Origin: Sphingorhabdus sp.
Lineage (GTDB): Bacteria; Pseudomonadota; Alphaproteobacteria; Sphingomonadales; Sphingomonadaceae
Reading direction: 5' to 3'
Length of the DNA stretch: 64,000 nt
Assembly: GCA_023262005.1 (NCBI GenBank)
Contig: JALREL010000174.1
Location: forward strand, 1 to 64,000
Part shown: positions 1 to 7,817 of the stretch, in pieces
Position numbering within the stretch: position 1 is the first letter of the stretch
Layout of the letters: every line of letters starts with the position of its first letter
Notes under the pieces: generated by a model
What the model saw: only the letters and a program-made list of their open reading frames with translations
The model's database searches: none
Told to the model about the DNA's origin: nothing
Translations under genes and position numbers: made by a program

Positions 1-2
1 TG

Positions 3-173
3 TTTTGCGGCGCCGGCTGGCGCAGTGCCCTGGCCACCAAGACCCTGATGGACATGGGCATGCGCAATGTGGCCCACATCGATGGTGGCTTTGCCGCCTG
101 GAAGAAAGCCGAGGCGCCCATGGTCACGCTCGAGCAGCACAAGGCCGAGAGCGCCGCGCGCAAGGGCCGTTGA
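3..173 (+). CDS. Rhodanese-like domain protein, C-terminal fragment
   Basis: The reading frame enters from the left edge and ends in TGA. It starts with [11 protein letters not shown], which fits the active-site loop of a rhodanese domain (Cys then a short loop with Arg-Ser), followed by the typical final stretch with [12 protein letters not shown]. Rhodaneses carry sulfane sulfur on that cysteine. About 56 codons remain; the N-terminal part lies outside the window. It belongs with the next gene and, like it, looks betaproteobacterial, not like the sphingomonad genes that follow. Confidence 0.7.
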   Translation, partial: FCGAGWRSALATKTLMDMGMRNVAHIDGGFAAWKKAEAPMVTLEQHKAESAARKGR

Positions 174-175
174 GC

Positions 176-562
176 TTGGCCGACAAGGCCTGCCCCTGCG
201 GGCGTCTGGACGCCCGAGGCCGCGCACGGGCGTATGCCGCCTGTTGCGGCCTGGCCCACACAGGCGAGCAGCCGGCACCCGATGCCGAAACCTTGCTGCG
301 CTCGCGTTACAGCGCTTTTGTGCTGGGCGATGTGCCCTACCTGCTGCGCAGCTGGCACAGCAGCACCCGCCCGGCCACGCTCGATCTGGACGCCGGGACC
401 AAATGGCTGGGGCTGGAGATCAAACAGCACCGCAGCACCAGCGAAGACCGTGCCGAAGTCGAGTTTGTGGCGCGCTTTCGCGTGGCCGGGCGCGCGGTGC
501 GCCAGCTCGAGCGCAGCCGCTTTGTGCGCGAGGCTGGGCACTGGTTTTATGTGGACGGCGAT
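176..562 (+). CDS. YchJ-family (SEC-C motif) protein, 3' end replaced
   Basis: The frame begins at a TTG (170 or 176) just after the rhodanese stop. The N-terminus has a zinc-type CPCG followed by a later CCG pair, and the body ([13 protein letters not shown], then [17 protein letters not shown], ending GHWFYVDGD) matches the YchJ/UPF0225 family of small metal-binding proteins of unknown role. Family proteins end close to the YVDGD position. Here the frame runs on for about 16 residues of unrelated sequence, because at about 560 the DNA switches to another gene. The start is uncertain and the true 3' end is missing. Confidence 0.65.
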
Positions 563-570
563 GGAATATC
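555..570. other. Probable chimeric join between two unrelated genomes
   Basis: Left of this point a YchJ-family reading frame runs rightward. Right of it, in a different frame, an internal part of a Gfo/Idh/MocA dehydrogenase begins without its NAD-binding half. Neither gene is complete and no mobile element, direct repeat or integrase is seen. This fits an assembly join better than a biological fusion. Confidence 0.7.
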
Positions 571-1268
571 GCTACATGCCGCCCGCGGCCGAGTTCATCC
601 GCCAGGTGCATGACGGCCGCACCGGCAAGCTGCAGATGCTTTCGATCCGTGAGCATCGCTTCCCCTTCCTGCCCAAGGTTGGCGACTGGAACCGCTTTTC
701 GGAAAACACTGGCGGTACGATGGTCGAGAAATGCTGCCACTTCTTTGATCTGATGCGGTTGATTACCCAATCCGAAGCCGTCCGCGTCTATTGCTCAGGC
801 GCCATGGATGTGAACCATCTTGATGAAAGCTATGACGGCCGCCGTCCGGATATCATCGACAACAGCTACACCACGGTCGATTTTGCCAATGGCGTGCGCG
901 CCATGCTTGACCTTTCGATGTTTGCTGATGGCGCCGAGAACCAGGAAGAAATCACGGCCGTGGGTGACAAGGCCCGGCTCGACTGCCTGATCCCTGAAGG
1001 CAGCCTTGTCTATTCGCCGCGCGTCGGTTTCCGCCAGCCCAAGGCTGTCGAGCGCAGCCATGTCGCTGTGGACGAAACCGTGCTCAAGGCGGGGAGCCAT
1101 CATGGCTCAACCTATTATGAGCACCAGAAATTCTTTGCTGCTGTGTGCGGCGAGGGCCCAGTAGAAGTGACAGCACAGGACGGACTGATGGCTGTTGCCA
1201 TCGGGACCGCCGCCGAAATCAGTGCGCGCGAAAAGCGCGTCGTAGAGATGAGTGAATTGGGATTTTAA
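561..1268 (+). CDS. Gfo/Idh/MocA-family oxidoreductase, C-terminal part
   Basis: About 235 residues of the C-terminal half of a Gfo/Idh/MocA NAD(P)-dependent sugar dehydrogenase. Visible family features are [12 protein letters not shown] at the beginning, then EHRFPFL and [15 protein letters not shown], which carries the conserved HxxD-like substrate-side region. It closes with the usual [22 protein letters not shown] helix. The N-terminal Rossmann domain is absent because the contig switches at about 560. The next gene is a TonB-dependent receptor 34 bases downstream, so in the source genome this was probably part of a carbohydrate or cyclitol uptake operon. The exact substrate cannot be told. 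Confidence 0.8.
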   Translation: MEYRYMPPAAEFIRQVHDGRTGKLQMLSIREHRFPFLPKVGDWNRFSENTGGTMVEKCCHFFDLMRLITQSEAVRVYCSGAMDVNHLDESYDGRRPDIIDNSYTTVDFANGVRAMLDLSMFADGAENQEEITAVGDKARLDCLIPEGSLVYSPRVGFRQPKAVERSHVAVDETVLKAGSHHGSTYYEHQKFFAAVCGEGPVEVTAQDGLMAVAIGTAAEISAREKRVVEMSELGF

Positions 1269-1302
1269 CGCCCGGGGACAGGGCGAAGTAGGAGGACTAG
1301 TC

Positions 1303-3660
1303 ATGAAGAAATATTTGCTGGCAGGAAGTGCGCTCGCGCTGATCGCAACATCAGCCCCTGCATTTGCACAGGACGCTGCAGATGAAGGCGGCGTTGGTGC
1401 AGAAATCATCGTCACCGCGCAGAAGCGCGAGGAAAATCTGCAGGATGTGCCACTTGCGGTATCGGTAATCGGCGGCGAAGCGATCGCGAACAGCGGCGCA
1501 GTAACGCTCGAAAATGCCCAATATCTGGTTCCCAGTCTTAACTTCCGCAAATCGGGAACGACTTTGAACCAAGCGCTCTTCCTGCGCGGCGTTGGCACAA
1601 TCAACTTCTCGATCGCAGCCGAACCTTCGGTCGCCGCGGTTCTCGATGGCGTGGTACTGAGCCGCGCCGGCGAAGGTTTCACCGATCTTGCCGATGTCGA
1701 GCGTATTGAAGTGCTGCGTGGTCCGCAGGGTACATTGTTTGGCAAAAACGCCTCGGCAGGCGTTGTTTCAATCGTGACCAAGCGGCCATCCGACTCCCTT
1801 GAGGGCTCGGTCGAAGCCTCATACTTCACCAAAGAAGAATATCGCGGTCGGGCAACGATCAACCTGCCGTTAGGCGAAAACATCCGTTCGCGCTTCACTG
1901 GTTATTACAGCGAATATGATGGTAACATCCGGAATATTACGCTGGATCGCAAGGTGAACGGCTACAAGCACTACGGCTTCCGTGGCGCAATCGAGGCCGA
2001 TCTCGGCGACACCGTAACGCTGCTGTTGCGGGGTGATTGGCGCAAGGCCAAGGATGATTGCTGCGCGGAAATCATCGGCACCACGCCGACCAATGCCGCA
2101 GCTACGGCTCTGGCCGCTACCGGCATCGACGGCGATCGCACTCGCCGTATCGCACAGAATCTCGTGACGGCAACGAACGAGGAAAGCTGGGGCATCTCGT
2201 TGCAAGCTGATATCGAGCTCGGCGAGCATGTACTTACCTCGATCACCAGCTATCGCGGCTGGGACAACCAGGAAATTCGCGATGGCGACTGGCTAGACAG
2301 GCCTTATGTCGGGTTGAATCAGTTGCATGACGATGGCCCGCAAACCTCAAACACCTTCTCGCAGGAACTGCGCATCGCGTCGCCAACCGGCAATTTCCTC
2401 GAATATGTGCTTGGTGCCTATTACTCCAAGGCGGACTCGGATCGTACCTTTGCGCGTTCGGTAATCACCTGCTCGGCATCGACCCTTCCGGCAGTAGCAC
2501 CGGGCCTGACGCCTTGTTCGACTGCCCCCGGCGTTTCGACCATTACAACGCCTTACGGCATCGCTGACTTCGGATCGGTGTTCAAGAATTTCGCCGTTTT
2601 CGGACAAGCGACATTGAATCTGTCCGACGACATCCGTTTCATCGGCGGACTGCGCTGGACGCAGGACAAGCTCAACATCTACCACATTCGCCGCACCACA
2701 CTTGCTGGCCCGGGCGTTGGCGGCAGCTTTGACTCAGGCGTCTACAACAACGGCGCCCTTGTTCCGCCTCCCGGCACAGGTTTCCTGGCTGGCGCGCCAA
2801 ACGGGATTCCATTCACGGCCAATACCAAGAACGACAATGTATCGGGCAAGGCCGCAGTGCAGGTTGACCTGTCAGACAACAATATGGCCTATTTGAGCTA
2901 CACACGTGGCTATAAGGGCCCGGCCTACAATGTGTTCTACAACATGGCGACGGTGCACACCAACGTCATCGAACCTGAAACCGTCAATGCGTTCGAAGCG
3001 GGCTTGAAGAATACCTTCCTTGATGGCGCTTTAATCGTCAATCTGGCTGCCTATTACGCCAAGTATAAGAACTATCAGGCAAACAGCCCGGACTTCGTCA
3101 ACGGCGTTCGCACCACCCGACTGATCAACGCCGGTACCGTTTCGACACAGGGCTTTGAACTCGAACTGGTTGCAAATCCTGCGAGCAATTTTTCTGTCAA
3201 CGCCGGTCTTGCTTATAACAAGGCGCGGGTTGAGGAATTCAAGCTGCCCCCGGGTGCCGATGCATCGCAGCTGATCCCCAAGGGAACTCCGCTGGCTAAT
3301 GCACCTGAATGGAAGTTCGCTACCGGCTTTGATTGGAACATCGAAACAGGCGGATTTGCCAATATCGAAGTCAATGGACAGCTGTCGATGCAATCTGACC
3401 AAATCTATGAATTGTCGCCGAGTGCAGCAGTTCGCCGCGGTTCGACTGTTGACGGATATGCCATAGTGGACCTGTCCGCCGCACTGGTGGATCCGAACGA
3501 TGGCTGGCGTGTCGCTTTCCAGGTTAAGAACCTGTTCGACACGAGCTTTGCCTCATCGATCGTATCGGGCGGCCCTGGCGGCTCGTTCCGTTACATCATT
3601 CCGCGCGAAGCGGATCGTTACTTCGGCATAACTGCGCGCATCAATTTCGGCGCGAACTGA
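1303..3660 (+). CDS. TonB-dependent outer-membrane receptor
   Basis: A 785-residue receptor for energy-dependent uptake across the outer membrane. The ATG at 1303 is chosen because an AGGAGG lies at 1290-1295 and it begins a clear signal peptide (MKKYLLAGSALALIATSAPAFAQ). The mature N-terminus has a TonB-box-like EIIVTAQKRE (about residues 34-43). A plug domain follows with the VERIEVLRGPQGTLFGKNASAG signature, then a long beta-barrel. The length is normal for sphingomonad receptors of the FecA/BtuB-like type. Neighbours (Gfo/Idh dehydrogenase upstream, MFS transporter downstream) suggest an organic substrate such as a sugar derivative, but the ligand is not shown by the sequence. Confidence 0.93.
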   Translation: MKKYLLAGSALALIATSAPAFAQDAADEGGVGAEIIVTAQKREENLQDVPLAVSVIGGEAIANSGAVTLENAQYLVPSLNFRKSGTTLNQALFLRGVGTINFSIAAEPSVAAVLDGVVLSRAGEGFTDLADVERIEVLRGPQGTLFGKNASAGVVSIVTKRPSDSLEGSVEASYFTKEEYRGRATINLPLGENIRSRFTGYYSEYDGNIRNITLDRKVNGYKHYGFRGAIEADLGDTVTLLLRGDWRKAKDDCCAEIIGTTPTNAAATALAATGIDGDRTRRIAQNLVTATNEESWGISLQADIELGEHVLTSITSYRGWDNQEIRDGDWLDRPYVGLNQLHDDGPQTSNTFSQELRIASPTGNFLEYVLGAYYSKADSDRTFARSVITCSASTLPAVAPGLTPCSTAPGVSTITTPYGIADFGSVFKNFAVFGQATLNLSDDIRFIGGLRWTQDKLNIYHIRRTTLAGPGVGGSFDSGVYNNGALVPPPGTGFLAGAPNGIPFTANTKNDNVSGKAAVQVDLSDNNMAYLSYTRGYKGPAYNVFYNMATVHTNVIEPETVNAFEAGLKNTFLDGALIVNLAAYYAKYKNYQANSPDFVNGVRTTRLINAGTVSTQGFELELVANPASNFSVNAGLAYNKARVEEFKLPPGADASQLIPKGTPLANAPEWKFATGFDWNIETGGFANIEVNGQLSMQSDQIYELSPSAAVRRGSTVDGYAIVDLSAALVDPNDGWRVAFQVKNLFDTSFASSIVSGGPGGSFRYIIPREADRYFGITARINFGAN

Positions 3661-3687
3661 GGCCGATAGGGTCGCAACCAATCAAAT

Positions 3688-3711
3688 GGGCCGGGCAGCA
3701 ATTCCCGGCCC
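3688..3711 (+). terminator. Terminator-like GC hairpin after the TonB receptor
   Basis: GGGCCGGG and CCCGGCCC form an 8-bp perfect stem with an 8-base loop, 27 bases after the receptor stop. No U-tract follows, so termination may be weak or Rho-assisted. Confidence 0.5.
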
Positions 3712-3773
3712 ATATCGCTTTCAGGCCTGAAAAATAGCTGTAAACAGGCAGGCACATTCGGGGAGGCGTGGGC

Positions 3774-4997
3774 ATGAAAGTCATTACACCGCAATTGCGC
3801 TGGACGCTTTTCGGGCTGCTGTGCGTCGCCGGCATTTTCAACGCGATGGACCGGCCCGTCATCGCGATATTGAAGCCAGATATGTCCGCCGATTTTGGCT
3901 GGACCGATGAGGATTTCGGCAACCTCGCCTTTGTCACCCAAATGGCTGCGGCATTCTCCTTCCTGTTCACGGGTTGGCTGGTCGACAGGCTTGGGGTCTG
4001 GCGCTCGATGATCGCGGGTGTATCGACATGGAGCCTTGCGGCGATGGCACATGGCTGGGCGGTCGCTGCGTGGCAGGTGGTTGGCGCACGTATCGGGCTC
4101 GGCGCGACCGAAGCGGTGCAGACACCACTGACGATCAAGACCGTCGCAACGCTTTTCCCGCCTGATAAGCGCAGTTTTGCCTTTGGGGTGGGGACGGCGA
4201 TTGCCGGACTGGGCACGATCAGCATGCCCTTTTTCATTCCGATCCTTGCAGCCGAAATGGGCTGGCGTGGCGCGCTGGTTTTTGGCGGGGTGGCGGGTTT
4301 TGTGACGCTCGCGCTGTGGCTGTGGTTCGCCCGCGGCATCAGCTTTGATGATGGCGCAGAAGACGGGCAGCGCGATTTTTCCGACGATGGCGCGCCCTAT
4401 GGACCAATTCTGAAGGAACGCCGCACCTGGGCAATCGTGATCGCCAAGGCCATCTCTGACTCGACCTGGTGGCTGATGGGATTCTGGCTGGCCGATTTCT
4501 ATCGCAAAACCTTCAACCTCTCCACGCAAGAACTTGCCGTACCATTGGCAATCGCCTTTCTCGGCTCGGGCGCGGGTGCGTTGTTTGCCGGCTGGATTTC
4601 AACCCGGCTGCTCGAAAGCGGTTGGAGCGTGAACCGTGTGCGCAAAACAGTGATGCTGGTCTCTGCACTGATCGTCACGCCCCTGCCCTTCGTATTGCAG
4701 CTCAACAGCTTCTGGCCGGTGGCAGTCATGATGGGCGTGGTTATGGCTGGGCATCAGGGTTTCTCCCTGTCGATCTTCTCGACGATCACCGATGTCGTGC
4801 CGCGCACCAAGGTGGGGCGGGTGACCGCCTTTGGTGCTTTCATGGGGAATATCGGCGGCGCGCTTATCCAGCCGGTTACAGGGGCCATTTTGACAGCCGG
4901 TCTGGGCTTCATGCCGCTGTTCATTTTCGCTGCAATGTCTTACCTGCTCGCTCTCGCTTGGCTGCATTTGCTGTTGCCCGAGATTAAACGACACTGA
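3774..4997 (+). CDS. MFS transporter, ACS (hexuronate-type) subfamily
   Basis: A 407-residue inner-membrane major facilitator with about 12 hydrophobic segments. ATG 3774 is preferred over the GTG at 3768 because GGGAGG at 3761-3766 sits 7 bases before it. The N-terminus (FNAMDRPVIAILKPDM) and the loop-2/3 motif GWLVDRLGVWRS, with GATEAVQTPL in helix 4, resemble the anion:cation symporter (ExuT-like) group, which carries hexuronates, hexonates and related organic anions. It follows the TonB receptor, so the two could move the same substrate across the outer and inner membranes. Substrate assignment is inference. Confidence 0.85.
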   Translation: MKVITPQLRWTLFGLLCVAGIFNAMDRPVIAILKPDMSADFGWTDEDFGNLAFVTQMAAAFSFLFTGWLVDRLGVWRSMIAGVSTWSLAAMAHGWAVAAWQVVGARIGLGATEAVQTPLTIKTVATLFPPDKRSFAFGVGTAIAGLGTISMPFFIPILAAEMGWRGALVFGGVAGFVTLALWLWFARGISFDDGAEDGQRDFSDDGAPYGPILKERRTWAIVIAKAISDSTWWLMGFWLADFYRKTFNLSTQELAVPLAIAFLGSGAGALFAGWISTRLLESGWSVNRVRKTVMLVSALIVTPLPFVLQLNSFWPVAVMMGVVMAGHQGFSLSIFSTITDVVPRTKVGRVTAFGAFMGNIGGALIQPVTGAILTAGLGFMPLFIFAAMSYLLALAWLHLLLPEIKRH

Positions 4998-5009
4998 TTG
5001 CGGATCGCG

Positions 5010-6128
5010 ATGACCGAACCTTCCTCGATCGACCTTGATACGGCACCCAAAGCGCGGCCCGCTTGGGAAGCCATACCTTATGGTGGTGATCTTTTCGGCG
5101 AGATGCACCTTGCCGAACATCACGCGCAGGCGAATGCAGAGCGTGAAAAGGACAGCCTTTTTCCCGGCCTCGCTATCTGCGGCGTCGCCTCCGCAGCGGC
5201 GGCATGGCTGTCGGAACATTATCATTTCCCGATCATCTTGCTGGGTCTGCTGGTCGGCCTATCGCTGAGCTTTATCGCGCGTGACACACGCACCCACAAA
5301 GGCCTCGACTTTGCCTCGCGCACTTGCCTGCGCTGGGGCATCGTCATCCTCGGCCTGCAAGTGACCTTCATGCAGATCGGGGCCTTGGGGGCTGTGCCGT
5401 TTCTGGCGTTGGCGGTCGTTATGGGGCTGACGCTGTTCGCAGGAATTGCCGCGGCCCGAGTGGCAGGGCAATCAAGCTATGCCGGTCTGCTGGCGGGCGG
5501 GGCGACCGCTATTTGCGGGGCCAGCGCGGCCCTCGCGCTCTATGGCGTGATAGGCAAGGACCGGCTGTCGCAGGCGCAGTTCGCCTTGACGCTGGTCGGC
5601 ATTTCGATTGCCAGTGCGTTGGCCATGTCGGTTTATCCGATCCTTGCAGGCTATTTCGCATTGAGCGACCAACAAGCCGGCTTCTTGATCGGGGCATCGA
5701 TCCACGATGTCGCGCAAGCGATTGGCGGCGGCTATGCCTATTCCGATGAGGCGGGAAGCTATGCGACCATCGTCAAGCTTGCCCGTGTCGCGCTTCTGGC
5801 ACCAGTTGTCGCACTGGTGACCCTCGCCATCGGCTCTGCTGGTGCCAAACCCGGGCAAGCCAAGTGGCGGCGTCTGGCACTGCCCTGGTTCATCACCGCC
5901 TTCCTTGCGACCGTTGCCCTGAACTCGCTCGTCCAAATGCCCCCCTTGGTTGCCGACTATGCATTGTCAGCCTCAAAGGGCCTGCTCCTGCTGGCGGTCA
6001 CAGCTACTGCAATGCGCAGCCGGATGGACCTGTTGCTCGACATGGGGTGGCGGGCAACCTTGCCGGTGTTGAGCGCAACGATCGTCAGCTTCCTGTGTGC
6101 CCTGTTCTTTGTGCTGATGTTCCTCTGA
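5010..6128 (+). CDS. YeiH/PSE-family putative sulfate exporter
   Basis: A 372-residue protein with about 9-10 membrane segments and the family's conserved LLAGGATAICGASAALAL and GASIHDVAQAIGGGYAYS stretches. Both are diagnostic of the YeiH putative sulfate exporter (PSE) family. A TTG at 4998 directly after the MFS stop is in frame, but the ATG at 5010 is the more likely start. The ~80-residue N-terminal part before the first helix is cytoplasmic. Tight spacing to the MFS gene implies co-transcription. Export of sulfate or a related anion released during catabolism of sulfonated compounds is a family-level proposal only. Confidence 0.85.
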   Translation: MTEPSSIDLDTAPKARPAWEAIPYGGDLFGEMHLAEHHAQANAEREKDSLFPGLAICGVASAAAAWLSEHYHFPIILLGLLVGLSLSFIARDTRTHKGLDFASRTCLRWGIVILGLQVTFMQIGALGAVPFLALAVVMGLTLFAGIAAARVAGQSSYAGLLAGGATAICGASAALALYGVIGKDRLSQAQFALTLVGISIASALAMSVYPILAGYFALSDQQAGFLIGASIHDVAQAIGGGYAYSDEAGSYATIVKLARVALLAPVVALVTLAIGSAGAKPGQAKWRRLALPWFITAFLATVALNSLVQMPPLVADYALSASKGLLLLAVTATAMRSRMDLLLDMGWRATLPVLSATIVSFLCALFFVLMFL

Positions 6129-6192
6129 AGTTGACTAACCCGGCAAAGCCTTTCACCTCTCAACTACGTCCTCAACAGCGATAGGTTCATCC

Positions 6193-7104
6193 ATGTCCGG
6201 CATCATCCTGCACCAATATGACAGCTCCCCCTTTTCGGAGAAGGTGCGTGTGTGCCTAGGCATCAAGGGATTGGAATGGCAAGCCTGCGACCAGCCGGTA
6301 ATCATGCCCAAACCGGATTTGACGCCGCTGACTGGGGGGTATCGCCGAATCCCCGTACTGCAGATCGGGGCAGATATTTACTGCGACAGCGCGTTGATCG
6401 TTCGCGAGATTGATCGTCGCTTTCCCGAAATTTCGCTTTTCCCCACGGGCAATCGCGGCATGGCCAATGTCACCGAGTTGTGGGCGGACCGAACGCTTTT
6501 CCAATCGGCTGTAATGGCAATTTTCGGAACGCTGGGCGAGAATGTCGATCCGGCATTCATCAAGGACCGGGAGGCTTTGAGCGGACAGCCGTTCAACGTG
6601 CAGGCGATGAAAGCGCTCGTCCCCTTCGCGATAACGCAGATCAAGGCGCAGGCCGCTCTGCTGGCCGAGCAACTCGCCAATGGGCAACCCTTCCTCGAAG
6701 GCGACAAGCCCGGCCTCGCCGATGCCGCCGCTTATTATAATTTCTGGTTTATCCGCACGTTTTGCCCCGGGCTAGTCGACCGGTTCGACGACCTGCCCCA
6801 GCTTGACGCCTGGTATGATCGGGTGAAGGCGATTGGCCATGGTAAGCGATCGGAAACCAGCGCCGCCGATGCGCTGACCGTCGCCAAAGCGAGCACCCCG
6901 GCGGCGACCAGCATCCTGCCTTCGGACAGCGCCTTGGGCGGCAAGAAAGTTGCCGTCGCCGCCGCCGATTATGGGCGCGATCCGATTATCGGGATATTGG
7001 CGGGTTCTACCCACACATCGCTTACAATCGAACGCGAAGATGCATCACTGGGCACCATCAAGGTGCATGTTCCGCGATTAGGCTATTCACTCGCTTCCGT
7101 TTGA
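6193..7104 (+). CDS. Glutathione S-transferase family protein
   Basis: A 303-residue cytosolic protein. Residues 3-80 form the thioredoxin-like GST N-domain (LHQYDSSPFSEKVRVCLGIKG, then RRIPVLQIG and the DSALIVREID glutathione-contact region). Residues ~90-215 form the helical C-domain. It is longer than the usual 200-230 residues, with a ~75-residue extension after the helical domain (from about 228) that looks like a small beta-rich unit. GSTs with this tail are known in proteobacteria but its role is unclear. The gene stands alone: the next ~700 bases have no convincing gene. Confidence 0.85.
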   Translation: MSGIILHQYDSSPFSEKVRVCLGIKGLEWQACDQPVIMPKPDLTPLTGGYRRIPVLQIGADIYCDSALIVREIDRRFPEISLFPTGNRGMANVTELWADRTLFQSAVMAIFGTLGENVDPAFIKDREALSGQPFNVQAMKALVPFAITQIKAQAALLAEQLANGQPFLEGDKPGLADAAAYYNFWFIRTFCPGLVDRFDDLPQLDAWYDRVKAIGHGKRSETSAADALTVAKASTPAATSILPSDSALGGKKVAVAAADYGRDPIIGILAGSTHTSLTIEREDASLGTIKVHVPRLGYSLASV

Positions 7105-7202
7105 CGGCGGGCCGCTGCGCACCTTGTTCGGTTTTCTCCAAGGCTGCCAGAAGGTGCTGCAGGCCGGTGCCGCGATAAACATTCGGAGGAAGGTTGTCGA
7201 AC

Positions 7203-7245
7203 TCTGCACCAGCCGCCGGGGTAGTAGTCTGGCGACTGGTGCAGA
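7203..7245. repeat. 10-bp inverted repeat
   Basis: TCTGCACCAG (7203-7212) pairs exactly with CTGGTGCAGA (7236-7245), leaving a 23-base loop that contains further partial GC pairing. It lies about 100 bases beyond the GST stop. No T-run follows. Confidence 0.6.
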
Positions 7246-7522
7246 TTGGAAATGCAATCCCCGGGCAGATAAACCAACAGGAACAGTACTGTCGGGTAAC
7301 TGGATATCGCATTTCCGCCAGCATCTAATGGCAACATTCCAGCGAGCGACCAGTTTCATGCCGCATTCAATCGATTGCAGCTAGATATAGTAGCTGCCGA
7401 TAATCAACTACCCATATGTGCTACTGAGCACAGGGATTCGGGTTAATACCGTTAAGCGATGTTACGCAGTTAAAATGGGATCCGCCGACAAAAGGCTGCA
7501 ACTGGATTCGGAAAGGTTAAAG

Positions 7523-7566
7523 CTCTGCGTCGGCGCTGCAGGGCAGACATGCGCGCCGACGCAGAG
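7523..7566. repeat. 14-bp perfect inverted repeat (stable hairpin)
   Basis: CTCTGCGTCGGCGC (7523-7536) and GCGCCGACGCAGAG (7553-7566) are exact complements around a 16-base loop. There is no adjacent T-run, so an ordinary intrinsic terminator is unlikely. A structured RNA or a recombination or protein site is possible. Confidence 0.65.
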
Positions 7567-7762
7567 TGTGGAAACGAGATGTTATCCGCATGGCATGACG
7601 CAAGGACCAGTTGCGGCACCCATTTGAAGCGGCTCGCTTCGATAAGTCGGTTTTAGGCGATGAACACCAGCCAAAGGAGTGTTACACCGTTTTACCAGTC
7701 GGCATCACAAGATGTTGTGGCGTTAAGGGATGCCGCCCCATATTTTGTGGAATCAGCAGCAA

Positions 7763-7784
7763 TTGGTTAACAACAATTAACCAA
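7763..7784 (-). repeat. 8-bp AT-rich inverted repeat beyond the 609-aa gene
   Basis: TTGGTTAA (7763-7770) and TTAACCAA (7777-7784) flank a 6-base loop, 34 bases past the stop of the leftward gene. It may serve as a weak transcription end or a protein site. There is no clear U-tract. Confidence 0.45.
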
Positions 7785-7817
7785 AGTATCGTGAGCAAAT
7801 TGCCCATTTCACGGTGC

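Larger units (their letters stand above)
7105..7817. other. Non-coding stretch with several inverted repeats
   Basis: No frame here looks protein-like on either strand. The stretch separates the 3' ends of two converging genes (GST rightward, membrane protein leftward). It contains three inverted repeats, listed separately. Purine-rich GGAGGA occurs at about 7185 without a following coding frame. Confidence 0.55.

Noticed and set aside
3618-4529. 303-codon open frame on the minus strand
   Set aside because: Lies opposite the MFS transporter, composition is arginine/proline rich and has no domain.
7105-7400. Possible short leftward protein genes in the gap after the GST gene
   Set aside because: Several short overlapping frames exist on the minus strand, but none has a ribosome site, a signal or a family-like pattern.
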